From: DATARH01 sp035534855
GTDB lineage: Bacteria; Pseudomonadota; Alphaproteobacteria; ATCC43930; CGMCC-115725
Reading direction: 5' to 3'
NCBI GenBank assembly: GCA_035534855.1
Contig: DATLRD010000060.1
Location: forward strand, 1-64,000
DNA length: 64,000 nucleotides
Shown: positions 8,012-16,332 of the stretch, in pieces
How the letters are laid out: each line of letters begins with the position of its first letter
Numbering within the stretch: the first letter of the stretch is position 1
The notes under the pieces: generated by a model
The model's database searches: none
Told to the model about the DNA's origin: nothing
Seen by the model: only the letters and a program-made list of their open reading frames with translations
Program-made: the position numbers and the translations under genes

Positions 8012-8024
8012 AGCGGTGGGTGAA
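8012..8024 (+). repeat. Right 13-bp direct repeat at ThDP gene junction
   Basis: Second exact copy of AGCGGTGGGTGAA, immediately before the ATG at 8025. Reading this copy in the alpha-subunit frame would give the same last residues (RWVK) and a TGA overlapping the beta start, which looks like the ancestral arrangement. Confidence 0.7.
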
Positions 8025-8624
8025 ATGAGCCGCGCCGGGAGCAACCAGCCGCGCCTCGACCGCCGCGCGGCGATGCGCAGCTTGCTGGCCGCGCGCGGCG
8101 ACCTGCTGCTGGTAACCGGGCTCGGCTCGACCACCTACGATGCCGCCGCGACCGGCGACGACGAACGCAATTTCTATCTGTGGGGCGCGATGGGGGCGGC
8201 GGCGATGGTCGGCCTCGGCCTCGCCATCGCCCGGCCCGACCGCCCGGTGCTGGTCGTCACCGGCGATGGCGACATGCTGATGGGGCTCGGTTCGCTGGCG
8301 ACGATCGGGCTGCGGCGCCCGCCTAATCTGGCGATCGCGGTGTTCGACAACGGCCATTACGGCGAGACCGGGATGCAGGCGAGCCACACCGAGGCGACGA
8401 CATCGCTGCCCGGCGTCGCCCGCGCCTGCGGCCTGTCGGCGGTGTTTGACATCGCCGACGAGGCGACGCTCGCCGATTTCGCCCGCCTTGTGCAGGAGCG
8501 GCGCGAGACGCTGTTTGCGCGGGTCGCGATCGTCGCCGACGAACCGCCGCGGGTGCTGCCGAGCCGCGACGGGGTGCTGCTGAAAAACCGGTTCCGGCGG
8601 GCAAGCGGGGTGGAGGGTAATTAA
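8025..8624 (+). CDS. ThDP-dependent decarboxylase, PP (beta) subunit
   Basis: A 199-residue protein equal to the C-terminal PP domain of ThDP enzymes, like the ComE subunit of sulfopyruvate decarboxylase. The diphosphate/Mg motif is plain: GDGD at residues 80-83 followed by Asn109 (GDG-X26-N). It pairs with the alpha subunit at 7397. The ATG at 8025 is preferred to an in-frame GTG at 8016. A TAA ends it 188 bases before the CoA-transferase gene. The exact oxo-acid substrate is not readable; sulfopyruvate and phosphonopyruvate are only family precedents. Confidence 0.88.
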   Translation: MSRAGSNQPRLDRRAAMRSLLAARGDLLLVTGLGSTTYDAAATGDDERNFYLWGAMGAAAMVGLGLAIARPDRPVLVVTGDGDMLMGLGSLATIGLRRPPNLAIAVFDNGHYGETGMQASHTEATTSLPGVARACGLSAVFDIADEATLADFARLVQERRETLFARVAIVADEPPRVLPSRDGVLLKNRFRRASGVEGN

Positions 8625-8642
8625 TCGCGCTGGTCCGCGATC

Positions 8643-8715
8643 GTCGTCCTCGCGAAAACGGAGACCTAGAGGGGCTCGAACGTTAGCCCCCGGGTTTCCG
8701 CCTGGGCGGCAACGA
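8643..8715. repeat. Degenerate palindromic intergenic repeat
   Basis: The arms near 8643-8666 (TCGTCCTCGCGAAAACGGA) and 8693-8715 (TTTCCGCCTGGGCGGCAACG) are partial reverse complements, resembling decayed versions of the common CCCGCGAAAGCGGG type repeat. It occupies part of the 188-bp gap between the ThDP and CoA-transferase genes. Confidence 0.35.
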
Positions 8716-8812
8716 CGAGAGTGAGGCATCGGCATTCCTTGACGATCGGGCGAGTGGCGGGTGACAGTTGCGGTCGCGCTGTCACGCGTCCGCATTCGAA
8801 GGAATCGCCATC

Positions 8813-10003
8813 GTGAGCATCGGATCGCTGCCCTTGTCGGGGTTTACCGTTCTCGACCTGACCCATGCCCGCGCTGGGCCGACCGCGGTGCGCCAGTTCG
8901 CCGATTGGGGCGCCAATGTCATCAAGATCGAGCCGCCGGGCGGCCCCGGCACCGACATCACCGGCTCGCGCCGCGAGGGGTTCGACTTCCAGAACCTGCA
9001 CCGCAATAAGCGCAGCCTGGCAATCAATCTGAAGACCAAGGAAGGTCTCGACATCTTCATGAAATTGGCCGCAAAGGCCGATGTGATCGTCGAGAATTTC
9101 CGCTCGACCGTAAAGCATCGGTTGGGCGTCGATTACGAGTCGGTCAAAAAGATCAACCCGCGCATCGTCTACGGCAGCATCTCCGGGTTCGGCCAGACCG
9201 GCCCTTATGCCAAGCGGCCGGGCGTCGACCAGATCGCGCAGGGCATGGGCGGGCTGATGTCGATTACCGGGTTTCCAGGGCAGGGGCCGGTGCGCGTCGG
9301 CATCCCGATCGACGATCTCTGCGCCGGTCTCCTGCTGGCGCAGGCGATGATGATGGCGCTTATCGAACGCGAGAAGACCGGCGAAGGGCAGTGGGTGCAC
9401 ACCTCGCTGCTCGAAGCGCAGATTTTCATGCTCGATTTTCAGGGGTCGCGCTGGCTGCAGGCCGGCGAGGTCGCCAAACAGGCGGGTAACGACCACCCGA
9501 CCGGCATCCCGACCGGGCTGTTTCCGACCGCCGACGGGCACATCAACATCGCCGCCTCGGGCGACAACCTCTACAAGCGGTTCTGCGAGGCGGCCGAGGT
9601 GCCGCATCTGCTGACCGACCCGGATTACGCGACCGGCCCGGCGCGCTCAAAAAACCGTAAGAGACTCAACGAGATCATCAGCGAGATCACCCGAAAGAAG
9701 CCGAGCGCCTACTGGATCGAGCTGTTGAACGAGGTGGGCGTGCCATGCGGGCCGCTCTATACGATCGACCAGACCTTTAATGACCCGCAGGTGCAGCATC
9801 TCGAGATGGCACGGCCGATGGACCACCCGCGCCTCGGCGAGTTGCAGGTTGTCGGCCAGGCGATCAACATGACGAAGACGCCAGAACCGGCGCGGATGCG
9901 CCTGGCGACCCCGGATTGCGGCGAGCACAACGACGAGATCCTGCGCGAACTCGGCTATAGCGCGGGCGCGATCGCCGAACTGCGCGGTGCCGGCGTGGTA
10001 TAA
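8813..10003 (+). CDS. CaiB/BaiF family CoA-transferase
   Basis: A 396-residue family III CoA-transferase that moves CoA between carboxylic acids through aspartyl-CoA thioester chemistry. The catalytic aspartate is Asp139 in RPGVDQIAQGMGGLM. Other landmarks are FADWGANVIKIEPPGG, NKRSLAINLKTKEG and DVIVENFRSTV. The GTG at 8813 is chosen since AAGGA lies nine bases upstream and the protein then begins at the conserved LSGFTVLDLTHARAGPT; a longer frame from 8768 adds 15 unlikely residues. It lies between the ThDP pair and a crotonase-fold gene, suggesting a short acid-activation pathway. Acyl specificity is unknown. Confidence 0.92.
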   Translation: MSIGSLPLSGFTVLDLTHARAGPTAVRQFADWGANVIKIEPPGGPGTDITGSRREGFDFQNLHRNKRSLAINLKTKEGLDIFMKLAAKADVIVENFRSTVKHRLGVDYESVKKINPRIVYGSISGFGQTGPYAKRPGVDQIAQGMGGLMSITGFPGQGPVRVGIPIDDLCAGLLLAQAMMMALIEREKTGEGQWVHTSLLEAQIFMLDFQGSRWLQAGEVAKQAGNDHPTGIPTGLFPTADGHINIAASGDNLYKRFCEAAEVPHLLTDPDYATGPARSKNRKRLNEIISEITRKKPSAYWIELLNEVGVPCGPLYTIDQTFNDPQVQHLEMARPMDHPRLGELQVVGQAINMTKTPEPARMRLATPDCGEHNDEILRELGYSAGAIAELRGAGVV

Positions 10004-10013
10004 AATTCAGCTC

Positions 10014-10133
10014 CCTCGTCCCCATCGGGGGAGAGGGTCGGGGTGAGGGGGAGTTCCGCTCACGCCGACAGCAACCCTAATCCTCCCATGCCTGCGGCAT
10101 GGGTCCCTCCCTCTCCCGCAATGCGGGAGAGGG
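10014..10133. repeat. Intergenic hairpin cluster
   Basis: Most of the 149-bp gap between two genes is repeat. A G-rich tract follows CCATCGGGGGAGAGGG near 10021-10052. Then come a hairpin CCCATGCC-TGC-GGCATGGG (10085-10103) and a perfect one CCCTCTCCCGC-AAT-GCGGGAGAGGG (10109-10133). No T-run follows, so this is more like a REP-type repeat than a terminator. Confidence 0.75.
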
Positions 10134-10152
10134 CCCGTTCCAAGGAGCACGA

Positions 10153-10953
10153 ATGCTCGACCAGCCGATGACCAGCAAGATGCTGATGGAAAAAGACGGT
10201 GCGATCGGCCGCATCGTCTTCAACAACCCGGCCCGGCACAACGCCGTCTCGCTCGAGATGTGGCAGGGGCTGGCGCAGATCATGGACGAGTTCGAGGCTG
10301 ACGATGCGATCCGCGTCATCGTGCTGTCGGGCGCGGGCGGCAAGGCGTTTGTGTCGGGCGCCGACATTTCGGAGTTCAAGGAGCGGCGCGCCACCGAGGA
10401 GGCGGCGGCGGCCTATGCCAAAATTTCCGAGCAGGCCCGGCTGCGCCTGCAGGATACGCTGAAGCCGACGATCGCGATGATTCGCGGCTACTGCATCGGC
10501 GGCGGGCTGGCCACTGCGCTCGGCTGCGACATCCGCATCGCCGCCGAGGGCTCGCGGTTCGGCGTACCGGCGGCCAAGCTCGGCCTAGGCTATGCCTATG
10601 ACGGGATCAAAAAGCTGATCGACATCGTCGGCCCGGCCTATGCCCGCGAGATTTTCTATACTGCGCGCCAGTTCAACACCGACGAGGCGCTGCGCATGGG
10701 CCTCGTCAACCAGGTCGTGTCGAGCGACGACTTGGAAACCACGGTCAACAACATGGCTGCGACGATCGCCGGCAACGCCCCGCTGACCGTCCGCGCGGTC
10801 AAGCAGATCGTGCGCGAGGCACTGAAAGACGAGGCGCAACGCGACATGGAGCTGTGCCGCCGCGTTGTCGCAGAATGCTTTGCCAGCGAGGACTATACAG
10901 AGGGTCGCACGGCCTTTATGGAAAAGCGTCGCCCGGTGTTCAAGGGCCGCTGA
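10153..10953 (+). CDS. Enoyl-CoA hydratase/isomerase superfamily protein lacking both usual glutamates
   Basis: A 266-residue crotonase-fold protein. The oxyanion-hole segments are present (KAFVSGADISEF; RGYCIGGGLATALGCDIRIA). The two catalytic glutamates of classical hydratases (Glu144 and Glu164 of the rat enzyme) align with Ala120 and Ala140, so ordinary hydratase chemistry is unlikely. Crotonase-fold decarboxylases, thioesterases or lyases are options. The ATG at 10153 follows AAGGAG. The stop overlaps the next start (TGATG), so it is coupled to the PAS-protein gene, and it follows the CoA-transferase gene. Confidence 0.9.
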   Translation: MLDQPMTSKMLMEKDGAIGRIVFNNPARHNAVSLEMWQGLAQIMDEFEADDAIRVIVLSGAGGKAFVSGADISEFKERRATEEAAAAYAKISEQARLRLQDTLKPTIAMIRGYCIGGGLATALGCDIRIAAEGSRFGVPAAKLGLGYAYDGIKKLIDIVGPAYAREIFYTARQFNTDEALRMGLVNQVVSSDDLETTVNNMAATIAGNAPLTVRAVKQIVREALKDEAQRDMELCRRVVAECFASEDYTEGRTAFMEKRRPVFKGR

Positions 10954-11456
10954 TGGGTGCCGCGAGCGAACCGGACATTTTAGAAGGCATCGCCGATCCG
11001 CAGATCCGACGCTTTGTCGAATATTGGCAGGGAAAGCGCGGTGCCGCGCGCTATCCGTCGCGCGCCGCGCTCGACCCGATAGACTTCCGCTACGTCCTTG
11101 GCGATGTCGTCATCATCGAGGCGAAGCGGGCGGCTCCCGGGAGCCAATTTCCGTGGCTCTTCCGCTATCGCCTGATCGGTACCAATGTCGTTTCCCGCGA
11201 CGGGTATGACCTGACGAACAAATCGCTCGACGACCTTCCGGAGGCGGAATATCGCGAGCGCGTGCGGACGACCTGGAATGCGGTCTGCGACAGCGGGATG
11301 CCCGCGCACCACATCCGCAATCTGCATCTCGACAATCGGGTTCGGTGCTACGAGGCTGTTGTCCTGCCTTTGGCCAGCAATGGGGATGACATCGACATGC
11401 TGATATCGGTACAGCGCGAAACGCCGCCCGGGGGGCGGGCACCGTCGGCGCCATGA
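10953..11456 (+). CDS. PAS-domain (PAS_5 type) protein
   Basis: A 167-residue single-domain protein resembling the PAS_5 family that is expanded in Rhodospirillales. The opening pattern PQIRRFVEYWQGKRGAARYP then DPIDFRYVLGDVVIIEAKR, followed by FRYRLIGTNVVSRDGYDLTNK, fits. No output domain is fused. The start at 10953 shares bases with the preceding TGA, and its own TGA overlaps the next ATG (ATGA), so it is translated within the operon. A ligand-sensing or localisation role is possible; none is shown. Confidence 0.8.
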   Translation: MGAASEPDILEGIADPQIRRFVEYWQGKRGAARYPSRAALDPIDFRYVLGDVVIIEAKRAAPGSQFPWLFRYRLIGTNVVSRDGYDLTNKSLDDLPEAEYRERVRTTWNAVCDSGMPAHHIRNLHLDNRVRCYEAVVLPLASNGDDIDMLISVQRETPPGGRAPSAP

Positions 11457-12346
11457 AGCTGCCGCGACACGACCGCTACGACTATGTGCCGATCCACAAG
11501 CGGCCGGTCTACGACTGGCCGGAGGGCAAGCGGCTCGCAGTCTGCTTCAACAACAATATCGAGCATTTCGCGTTCGGCACCGGGCTTGGCAGCGATTCGA
11601 CCGGCGCGCCAGCGGCGCAATCGCAGCGCAACTATGCCTGGCGCGATTACGGCAACCGGGTCGGGCTGTGGCATTACCTCGACCTGCTCGACGAGTTCGG
11701 GCTGCCGGGCGCGCACAACGTCAACTCGGCGGTGCTCGAAGCGTGCCCCGACATCGTCGAGCGGCTCAACGGCCGCGGCGACGAATATGTCGGGCACGGC
11801 CGCACCAATTCCGAGCGCCAGGACGTGCTGTGGGAGGACGACGAGGCGCGGCTGATCGGCGAGTGTACCGAGATCGTCGCGCGGCTGACCGGCAAGCGGC
11901 CGGAGGGCTGGCTCGGGCCTTATATCGCCGAGACCGGGGTTACGCTCGACCTGCTGAAAGAGGCCGGCTACCGCTATGTGATGGACTGGGCGCTCGACGA
12001 CCAGCCGATCTGGATGCGTACCCGCGCCGGGAAGCTGCTTTCGGTGCCGTATCCGATCGAGCTCAACGACTCGCCGAGCCTGGTTTTCCGTCGTCACACC
12101 GGCCGGCAATTCGCCGAGATGATCGTCGATCAGTTCGACGAGATGCTGATGCAGTCGCGCAAATATCCGCTGGTGTTTGCGGTTGCGCTGCACCCGTTCA
12201 TTATCGGCCAGCCGTTTCGCCTGCGTGCGTTCCGTGGCGCGGTCCGCCACATCATGGAACACCGCGACGAGTTGTGGATCACCACGCCGGGCGAGATCGC
12301 CCGCTATTGCGAGAGCCTGCCGCCGGGCACCGTGCCAGGCTCGTAG
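11453..12346 (+). CDS. Polysaccharide deacetylase family protein (PuuE-like)
   Basis: A 297-residue NodB-fold protein, closest to the allantoinase PuuE / peptidoglycan deacetylase-like branch. Visible landmarks are RLAVCFNNNIEHFAFG in place of the usual TFDDG motif, a mid-protein VGHGRTNSERQDVL with the metal-type histidine, and WLGPYIAETGVTLDLLKEAGYRYVMDWALDDQP. Loss of the Asp-Asp pair is normal in this branch. No signal peptide, so it is probably cytoplasmic and acts on a small amide or ureide rather than a wall polymer. It is the last gene of the plus-strand cluster and overlaps the PAS gene by four bases. Confidence 0.85.
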   Translation: MKLPRHDRYDYVPIHKRPVYDWPEGKRLAVCFNNNIEHFAFGTGLGSDSTGAPAAQSQRNYAWRDYGNRVGLWHYLDLLDEFGLPGAHNVNSAVLEACPDIVERLNGRGDEYVGHGRTNSERQDVLWEDDEARLIGECTEIVARLTGKRPEGWLGPYIAETGVTLDLLKEAGYRYVMDWALDDQPIWMRTRAGKLLSVPYPIELNDSPSLVFRRHTGRQFAEMIVDQFDEMLMQSRKYPLVFAVALHPFIIGQPFRLRAFRGAVRHIMEHRDELWITTPGEIARYCESLPPGTVPGS

Positions 12347-12358
12347 CGCCCGGCGGCC

Positions 12359-12985
12359 TCACCGTGTGATCGGCGTCACTCCGATACGCCCGGCAACCGC
12401 GGCGACCGAGCGGGCAAGTTCGCGGCCGACCCTTGCCGCCGCGACGCCGAGCGCCGGGGCGCCGCCGGACGGGTCGGACATCCCGTCGTCAGAAAGCTCG
12501 GCCGAATCCACGTGCAGCGCTTCGATCGGGCGAATGCCCGGCCCCCAGGCGTCAACCTCGGCGTCGACGGCAACGCGGGCGTGTTCGTCGCCGACCCGCC
12601 GGCGGTGCCCTTCGTTGACCTCGCGTAACGTGCCGACGACGATCGCCGCCTTGCCGCCGGGGTCGGGCGAGCCGGGCTCGGCGTGGTACGCCGCGTAGCC
12701 GAGCTGGCGCAGCCGCCGGGTCAGCGCGTCGGCAACATCGAACGCCGCCGCGCGCGACAGGCCGGCGGCGCGCTGCCGCAGCGGCACGCCGGGATGACCG
12801 CGGTAAAGCGAAAAGCCAAAGCTGGTGTCGACGACGACCCGGGTCTCGGAGGTCACGCGGAAATTGCGCACGACGATGACGTTGCCGACCGCCGCGGTGC
12901 CGGGCGTCGGCGCGGGCGGCGGCTCACATGCCGCCAGCAGCGGCAGCAACGCCGCCACGACGGCGACGGCTCGCATCGAACCCAT
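12359..12985 (-). CDS. Putative lipoprotein, DUF4410-like
   Basis: A 208-residue protein with a lipoprotein signal: MGSMRAVAVVAALLPLLAAC, the cysteine at position 20. The mature part has a VIVVRNFRVTSETRVVVDTS segment and a region on building a dated or ranked output (AAIVVGTLREVNEGHRRR) that recalls DUF4410 proteins, but I cannot confirm the family. The ATG at 12985 is chosen for the signal; upstream in-frame residues are not hydrophobic. It overlaps no neighbour and lies just downstream of the serine-hydrolase gene on the same strand. Probably in the outer membrane or periplasm. Confidence 0.75.
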   Translation of the reverse strand: MGSMRAVAVVAALLPLLAACEPPPAPTPGTAAVGNVIVVRNFRVTSETRVVVDTSFGFSLYRGHPGVPLRQRAAGLSRAAAFDVADALTRRLRQLGYAAYHAEPGSPDPGGKAAIVVGTLREVNEGHRRRVGDEHARVAVDAEVDAWGPGIRPIEALHVDSAELSDDGMSDPSGGAPALGVAAARVGRELARSVAAVAGRIGVTPITR

Positions 12986-12989
12986 ACGG

Positions 12990-14165
12990 CTACCGCGAAT
13001 CCGCGAGATCGCACACCGCGCGTTCGAATTCGCCATACAGCGCGACGGCGCGATGATCGGCGAACGGCAGGATCTGGGTCAGGATCACCCCGGCAACCCG
13101 GCGCACCGGGTCGAGCCAGTAATAGGTGTTAAACAACCCGGCCCAGGTCAGGCTGTTCGGGCTTCGGCCGTTTGGTCCCGGCTCGACATTGAGCAACGTC
13201 GCCAGGCCCCAGCGCGCCGCGGCGCCGGGGAAGAAATCGACGTCGTTCGAACGCGCCGGGGTCGTCGTTTTCATGATCCCGGCCTGCAGCGAACCGATCT
13301 GGTTTTCGCCGAGCAGCGCCACCGTGTCGGGCCGCAGTACCTCGGCGCCGTTATGCCGGCCGCGGTGCAGAAGCATCTGTAGAAATGCGATGTAATCGCC
13401 CGCGGTCGAGTATAGCCCGCCACCGCCGGCCCAGAATTCCGGGATAAACAGCTCTTCGAACGGCTGCGCGGCGAGCCCGCCATCGGCTGCCCGCTGGTGG
13501 ATTACCGCCTGGCGGGCACGCTGCTCCGATGAAGGCCGGAAGCCGGTGTCGGTCATGCCCAGCGGGTCGAAGATGTGACGGCGCATATAGCGGTCGAGCG
13601 GCTCGCCGCTGACCTCCTCGACGAGCCGGCCGACCCAATCGATGTTGATGCCGTACTCCCAGCGCTCGCCGGGATCGAAGGCGAGCGGCTGGCGCAGCGC
13701 GGCCCGCAGGCCGCTCGCCGGCTGCGGCATTCCGGTCACCGCGTTATAGCGCAGCGTGTTCGGGTCCCACGCCTCATAGCTGAACCCAGCGGTGTGGGTG
13801 AGGAGATGGCGCAGGGTTATCGCCCGCCGCGCCGGGCGCAGGATCGGCTCGCCGGCAGCGGTAAAGCCGTCCAGTACCTGCGGTGCCGACAGCGCCGGGT
13901 CGATATCGGGAACCGGTGCGTCAAGCGCGAGCTTGCCCTGCTCGACGAGCTGGAGCGCCGCGGTCGAGGTGATCGCCTTGGTCATCGAGGCGATGCGGAA
14001 CACCGTGTCGGGCGTCATCGCTGCGCCCGACGGCAATTTCCGCACGCCGAACGCCCCTTCGTAGAGCAGGCCGCGCTCGTTCGTCGCCATCGCCACGACG
14101 CCGGGGATCTCACGGCGGCCGACCGCCGCGGAGAGCAGCGCGTCGATCCGGGTCGAATCAGTCAT
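12990..14165 (-). CDS. Serine hydrolase, beta-lactamase class C-like
   Basis: A 391-residue member of the EstB/penicillin-binding beta-lactamase-related group. The nucleophile motif SxxK is SMTK (Ser60-Lys63) and the YxN motif is YGIN near residue 172. It lacks a signal peptide, so an esterase or amidase of the cytoplasm is more likely than a true beta-lactamase. The ATG at 14165 is used; the open frame upstream is antisense to nothing real and carries no domain. It sits 11 bases after the aminotransferase stop, likely in one transcript. Confidence 0.88.
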   Translation of the reverse strand: MTDSTRIDALLSAAVGRREIPGVVAMATNERGLLYEGAFGVRKLPSGAAMTPDTVFRIASMTKAITSTAALQLVEQGKLALDAPVPDIDPALSAPQVLDGFTAAGEPILRPARRAITLRHLLTHTAGFSYEAWDPNTLRYNAVTGMPQPASGLRAALRQPLAFDPGERWEYGINIDWVGRLVEEVSGEPLDRYMRRHIFDPLGMTDTGFRPSSEQRARQAVIHQRAADGGLAAQPFEELFIPEFWAGGGGLYSTAGDYIAFLQMLLHRGRHNGAEVLRPDTVALLGENQIGSLQAGIMKTTTPARSNDVDFFPGAAARWGLATLLNVEPGPNGRSPNSLTWAGLFNTYYWLDPVRRVAGVILTQILPFADHRAVALYGEFERAVCDLADSR

Positions 14166-14176
14166 CGCCAATGCCC

Positions 14177-15412
14177 TCAGCGCGGCGTGCGCTGGATGTT
14201 GGCGCTGCGCACCGGGATGCCGGTCTCTTCGTAGCAGACCCGCGCCAGCTCGGCGACGCCCGCGCGGATTTCCTCCTTGCTGGTCAGCGCGAAGCACAGC
14301 CGCAGCCGCGATTTGGAGTCTGCGCCTTCGCAGGCCCATTCGGGTCCGGGATTGAGCGCGATGCCGGCGGCGGCGGCCGGCTGCACCAGCTTCATGATGT
14401 CGACCTCGTCAGGCAGCTTCATCCACAGAAAGATGCCGCCCTTCGGGATCCACGGCTCGACCGAGGTTCCGAACTCTCGCTCCAGCGCCTCGACCATCGT
14501 GTCGAGCTTGCCTTTGAGCGTCGCGCTTAGCTCGTCGACATGCTCGCCGAAATGCTCCGAGAAATATTCGGCGACAACCATCTGTTCGAGCGCACCGCAG
14601 CCGCTGTCGGTGCGGCAGGCGATCATCCGGCTCATGAACTGCCAATCGGCGATGCAGTAGCCGAGCCGCAACGCCGGCGCCAACGTCTTCGAAAACGAGC
14701 CGATATGCACGACATGCTCGGGGTCGAGCGAATAGATCGCCGGCGGAACCTGCGCGCCGCCCCAGATCAGGTCGGCATAGCATTCGTCCTCGAAGATCGG
14801 CACGCCGTACTCGCGGGCGACCGCGACCAGCTGGAGGCGCCGGTCGAGCGGCATGATGCTGCCGGTCGGGTTCTGGATGGTGGGGATCGTGTAGATGTAT
14901 TTCGGGGTGACGCCCTTGCTCTTGAGGTCTTTCAGGATGTTGGCGAGCGCGTCGATGCGGATGCCGTCTTCGTCGAGCGGCGCGGCGACAATCTTATGCC
15001 CCTCGCGCTTCAGCTTGGTGATCGCCCCGCCATAGGTAAATTCTTCGAGAATCACCGTGTCGCCGGGTTCGAGCAGCACCGTGTTGATCAGGTCGATCCC
15101 CTGGCCCGACCCGGCGGTGATCAGGATGTCGTCGGTCGTGCAGTCGATGCCGCGCAGTTTTGCCTTGTTCCTGACGAACTCGCGCAGGCCAACGTAGCCT
15201 TGCGAGCCCTGCGCGGCGGTGTACATCGCCAGCTTGCTGCCCTCTTTGCGCAGCGCCGCGGTGGCTGCCGCGATCAGCCCATCGACCGGGATCAGCGTCG
15301 GATCGTTGTGCCCGCCGATGAAATTGTACTTGGGATACCCGTTAAAGCGCGCCGCCGGCGCCGGCAGGTTGCGGGCAAACAGGTTCGGATAGGCAAATCC
15401 GGAGCCGCTCAT
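14177..15412 (-). CDS. PLP-dependent aminotransferase, class I/II
   Basis: A 411-residue fold-type I aminotransferase of the branch that includes LysN/2-aminoadipate aminotransferases. The Schiff-base lysine is in HIGSFSKTLAPALRLGY. The cofactor residues lie in IPTIQNPTGSIMPLDRR and IFEDECYADLIW. The C-terminal arginine region LRLCFALTSKEEI is present. The ATG at 15412 gives MSGSGFAYPNLFARN. Substrate is not readable. The gene lies upstream of the serine hydrolase on the same strand; an RfbA gene ends 57 bases upstream of it. Confidence 0.9.
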   Translation of the reverse strand: MSGSGFAYPNLFARNLPAPAARFNGYPKYNFIGGHNDPTLIPVDGLIAAATAALRKEGSKLAMYTAAQGSQGYVGLREFVRNKAKLRGIDCTTDDILITAGSGQGIDLINTVLLEPGDTVILEEFTYGGAITKLKREGHKIVAAPLDEDGIRIDALANILKDLKSKGVTPKYIYTIPTIQNPTGSIMPLDRRLQLVAVAREYGVPIFEDECYADLIWGGAQVPPAIYSLDPEHVVHIGSFSKTLAPALRLGYCIADWQFMSRMIACRTDSGCGALEQMVVAEYFSEHFGEHVDELSATLKGKLDTMVEALEREFGTSVEPWIPKGGIFLWMKLPDEVDIMKLVQPAAAAGIALNPGPEWACEGADSKSRLRLCFALTSKEEIRAGVAELARVCYEETGIPVRSANIQRTPR

Positions 15413-15468
15413 GAGCTTGTTCCCTTCGGGTCCTTCACCGGGCGACGCCGGCACCGCTGCGACGAGTA

Positions 15469-16332
15469 TTACTCCAGCAGCGCGGCGAGGTAACGCCCGT
15501 ACTCGCTCTTGCCAAAGCGGCGCGACGCCGCGGCGAGCTGGTCGGGGCCGATATAGCCCATGTGAAAGGCGACCTCCTCGGGGCAGGCGATCTTGAGCCC
15601 CTGGCGCATCTCGACCGTGCGCACGAATTCGCCGGCCCCGATCAATGATTCGTGGGTGCCGGTGTCGAACCACGCCGCGCCGCGCCCCAGCTTTTGCACG
15701 CGCAGCGTGCCGGCGCGCAGATAGACATTGTTGAGGTCGGTGATCTCCAATTCGCCGCGCGCCGATGGCCGAAGCCCGGCGGCGATCTCGACCGCGGCCT
15801 CGTCGTAGAAATACAGCCCGGTGACCGCCCAGGGCGAGCGCGGCTGGGCCGGCTTTTCCTCGATCGAGACGGCGGTGCCGGCGGCGTCGAACTCGACGAC
15901 CCCGTAGGCCTGCGCATTGCGCACCTTATAGGCGAAGACCGTCGCGCCGGGGTGCGGCACCGCCGCTGCCTGCAGAGCCCCCGACAGCCCGCCCCCGTAG
16001 AAGATGTTGTCGCCCAGCACCAGCGCGACCGGCTCGCCGGCGATGAAGTCGCGGCCGATCAGAAACGCCTGTGCCAGCCCATCGGGCCGCGGCTGTACCG
16101 CGTAGGAGATCGCGATTCCCCACTGGCTGCCGTCGCCGAGCAGCGCCTCGAAACGCAGCCGCTCTTCGGGCGTCGTGATCACCAGGATGTCGCGGATGCC
16201 GGCCAGCATCAGCGTGGTCAGCGGGTAGTAGATCATCGGCTTGTCGTAAACCGGCAGCAGCTGCTTGCTGACCACCAGCGTCACCGGATGCAGTCGCGTG
16301 CCCGAGCCGCCGGCGAGGATGATCCCTTTCAT
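15469..16332 (-). CDS. rfbA: Glucose-1-phosphate thymidylyltransferase
   Basis: A 287-residue nucleotidyltransferase making dTDP-glucose from dTTP and glucose-1-phosphate. The signature MKGIILAGGSGTRLHPVT is at the start, with SKQLLPVYDKPMIYYPL and LVLGDNIFYGGGL following. The C-terminal part AAWFDTGTHESL is typical. Its start overlaps the rfbB stop by four bases (ATGA), so the two are one transcript and act in sequence. rfbC and rfbD, which would complete dTDP-rhamnose, are not in the window, so the product could be a different dTDP-sugar. Confidence 0.95.
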   Translation of the reverse strand: MKGIILAGGSGTRLHPVTLVVSKQLLPVYDKPMIYYPLTTLMLAGIRDILVITTPEERLRFEALLGDGSQWGIAISYAVQPRPDGLAQAFLIGRDFIAGEPVALVLGDNIFYGGGLSGALQAAAVPHPGATVFAYKVRNAQAYGVVEFDAAGTAVSIEEKPAQPRSPWAVTGLYFYDEAAVEIAAGLRPSARGELEITDLNNVYLRAGTLRVQKLGRGAAWFDTGTHESLIGAGEFVRTVEMRQGLKIACPEEVAFHMGYIGPDQLAAASRRFGKSEYGRYLAALLE

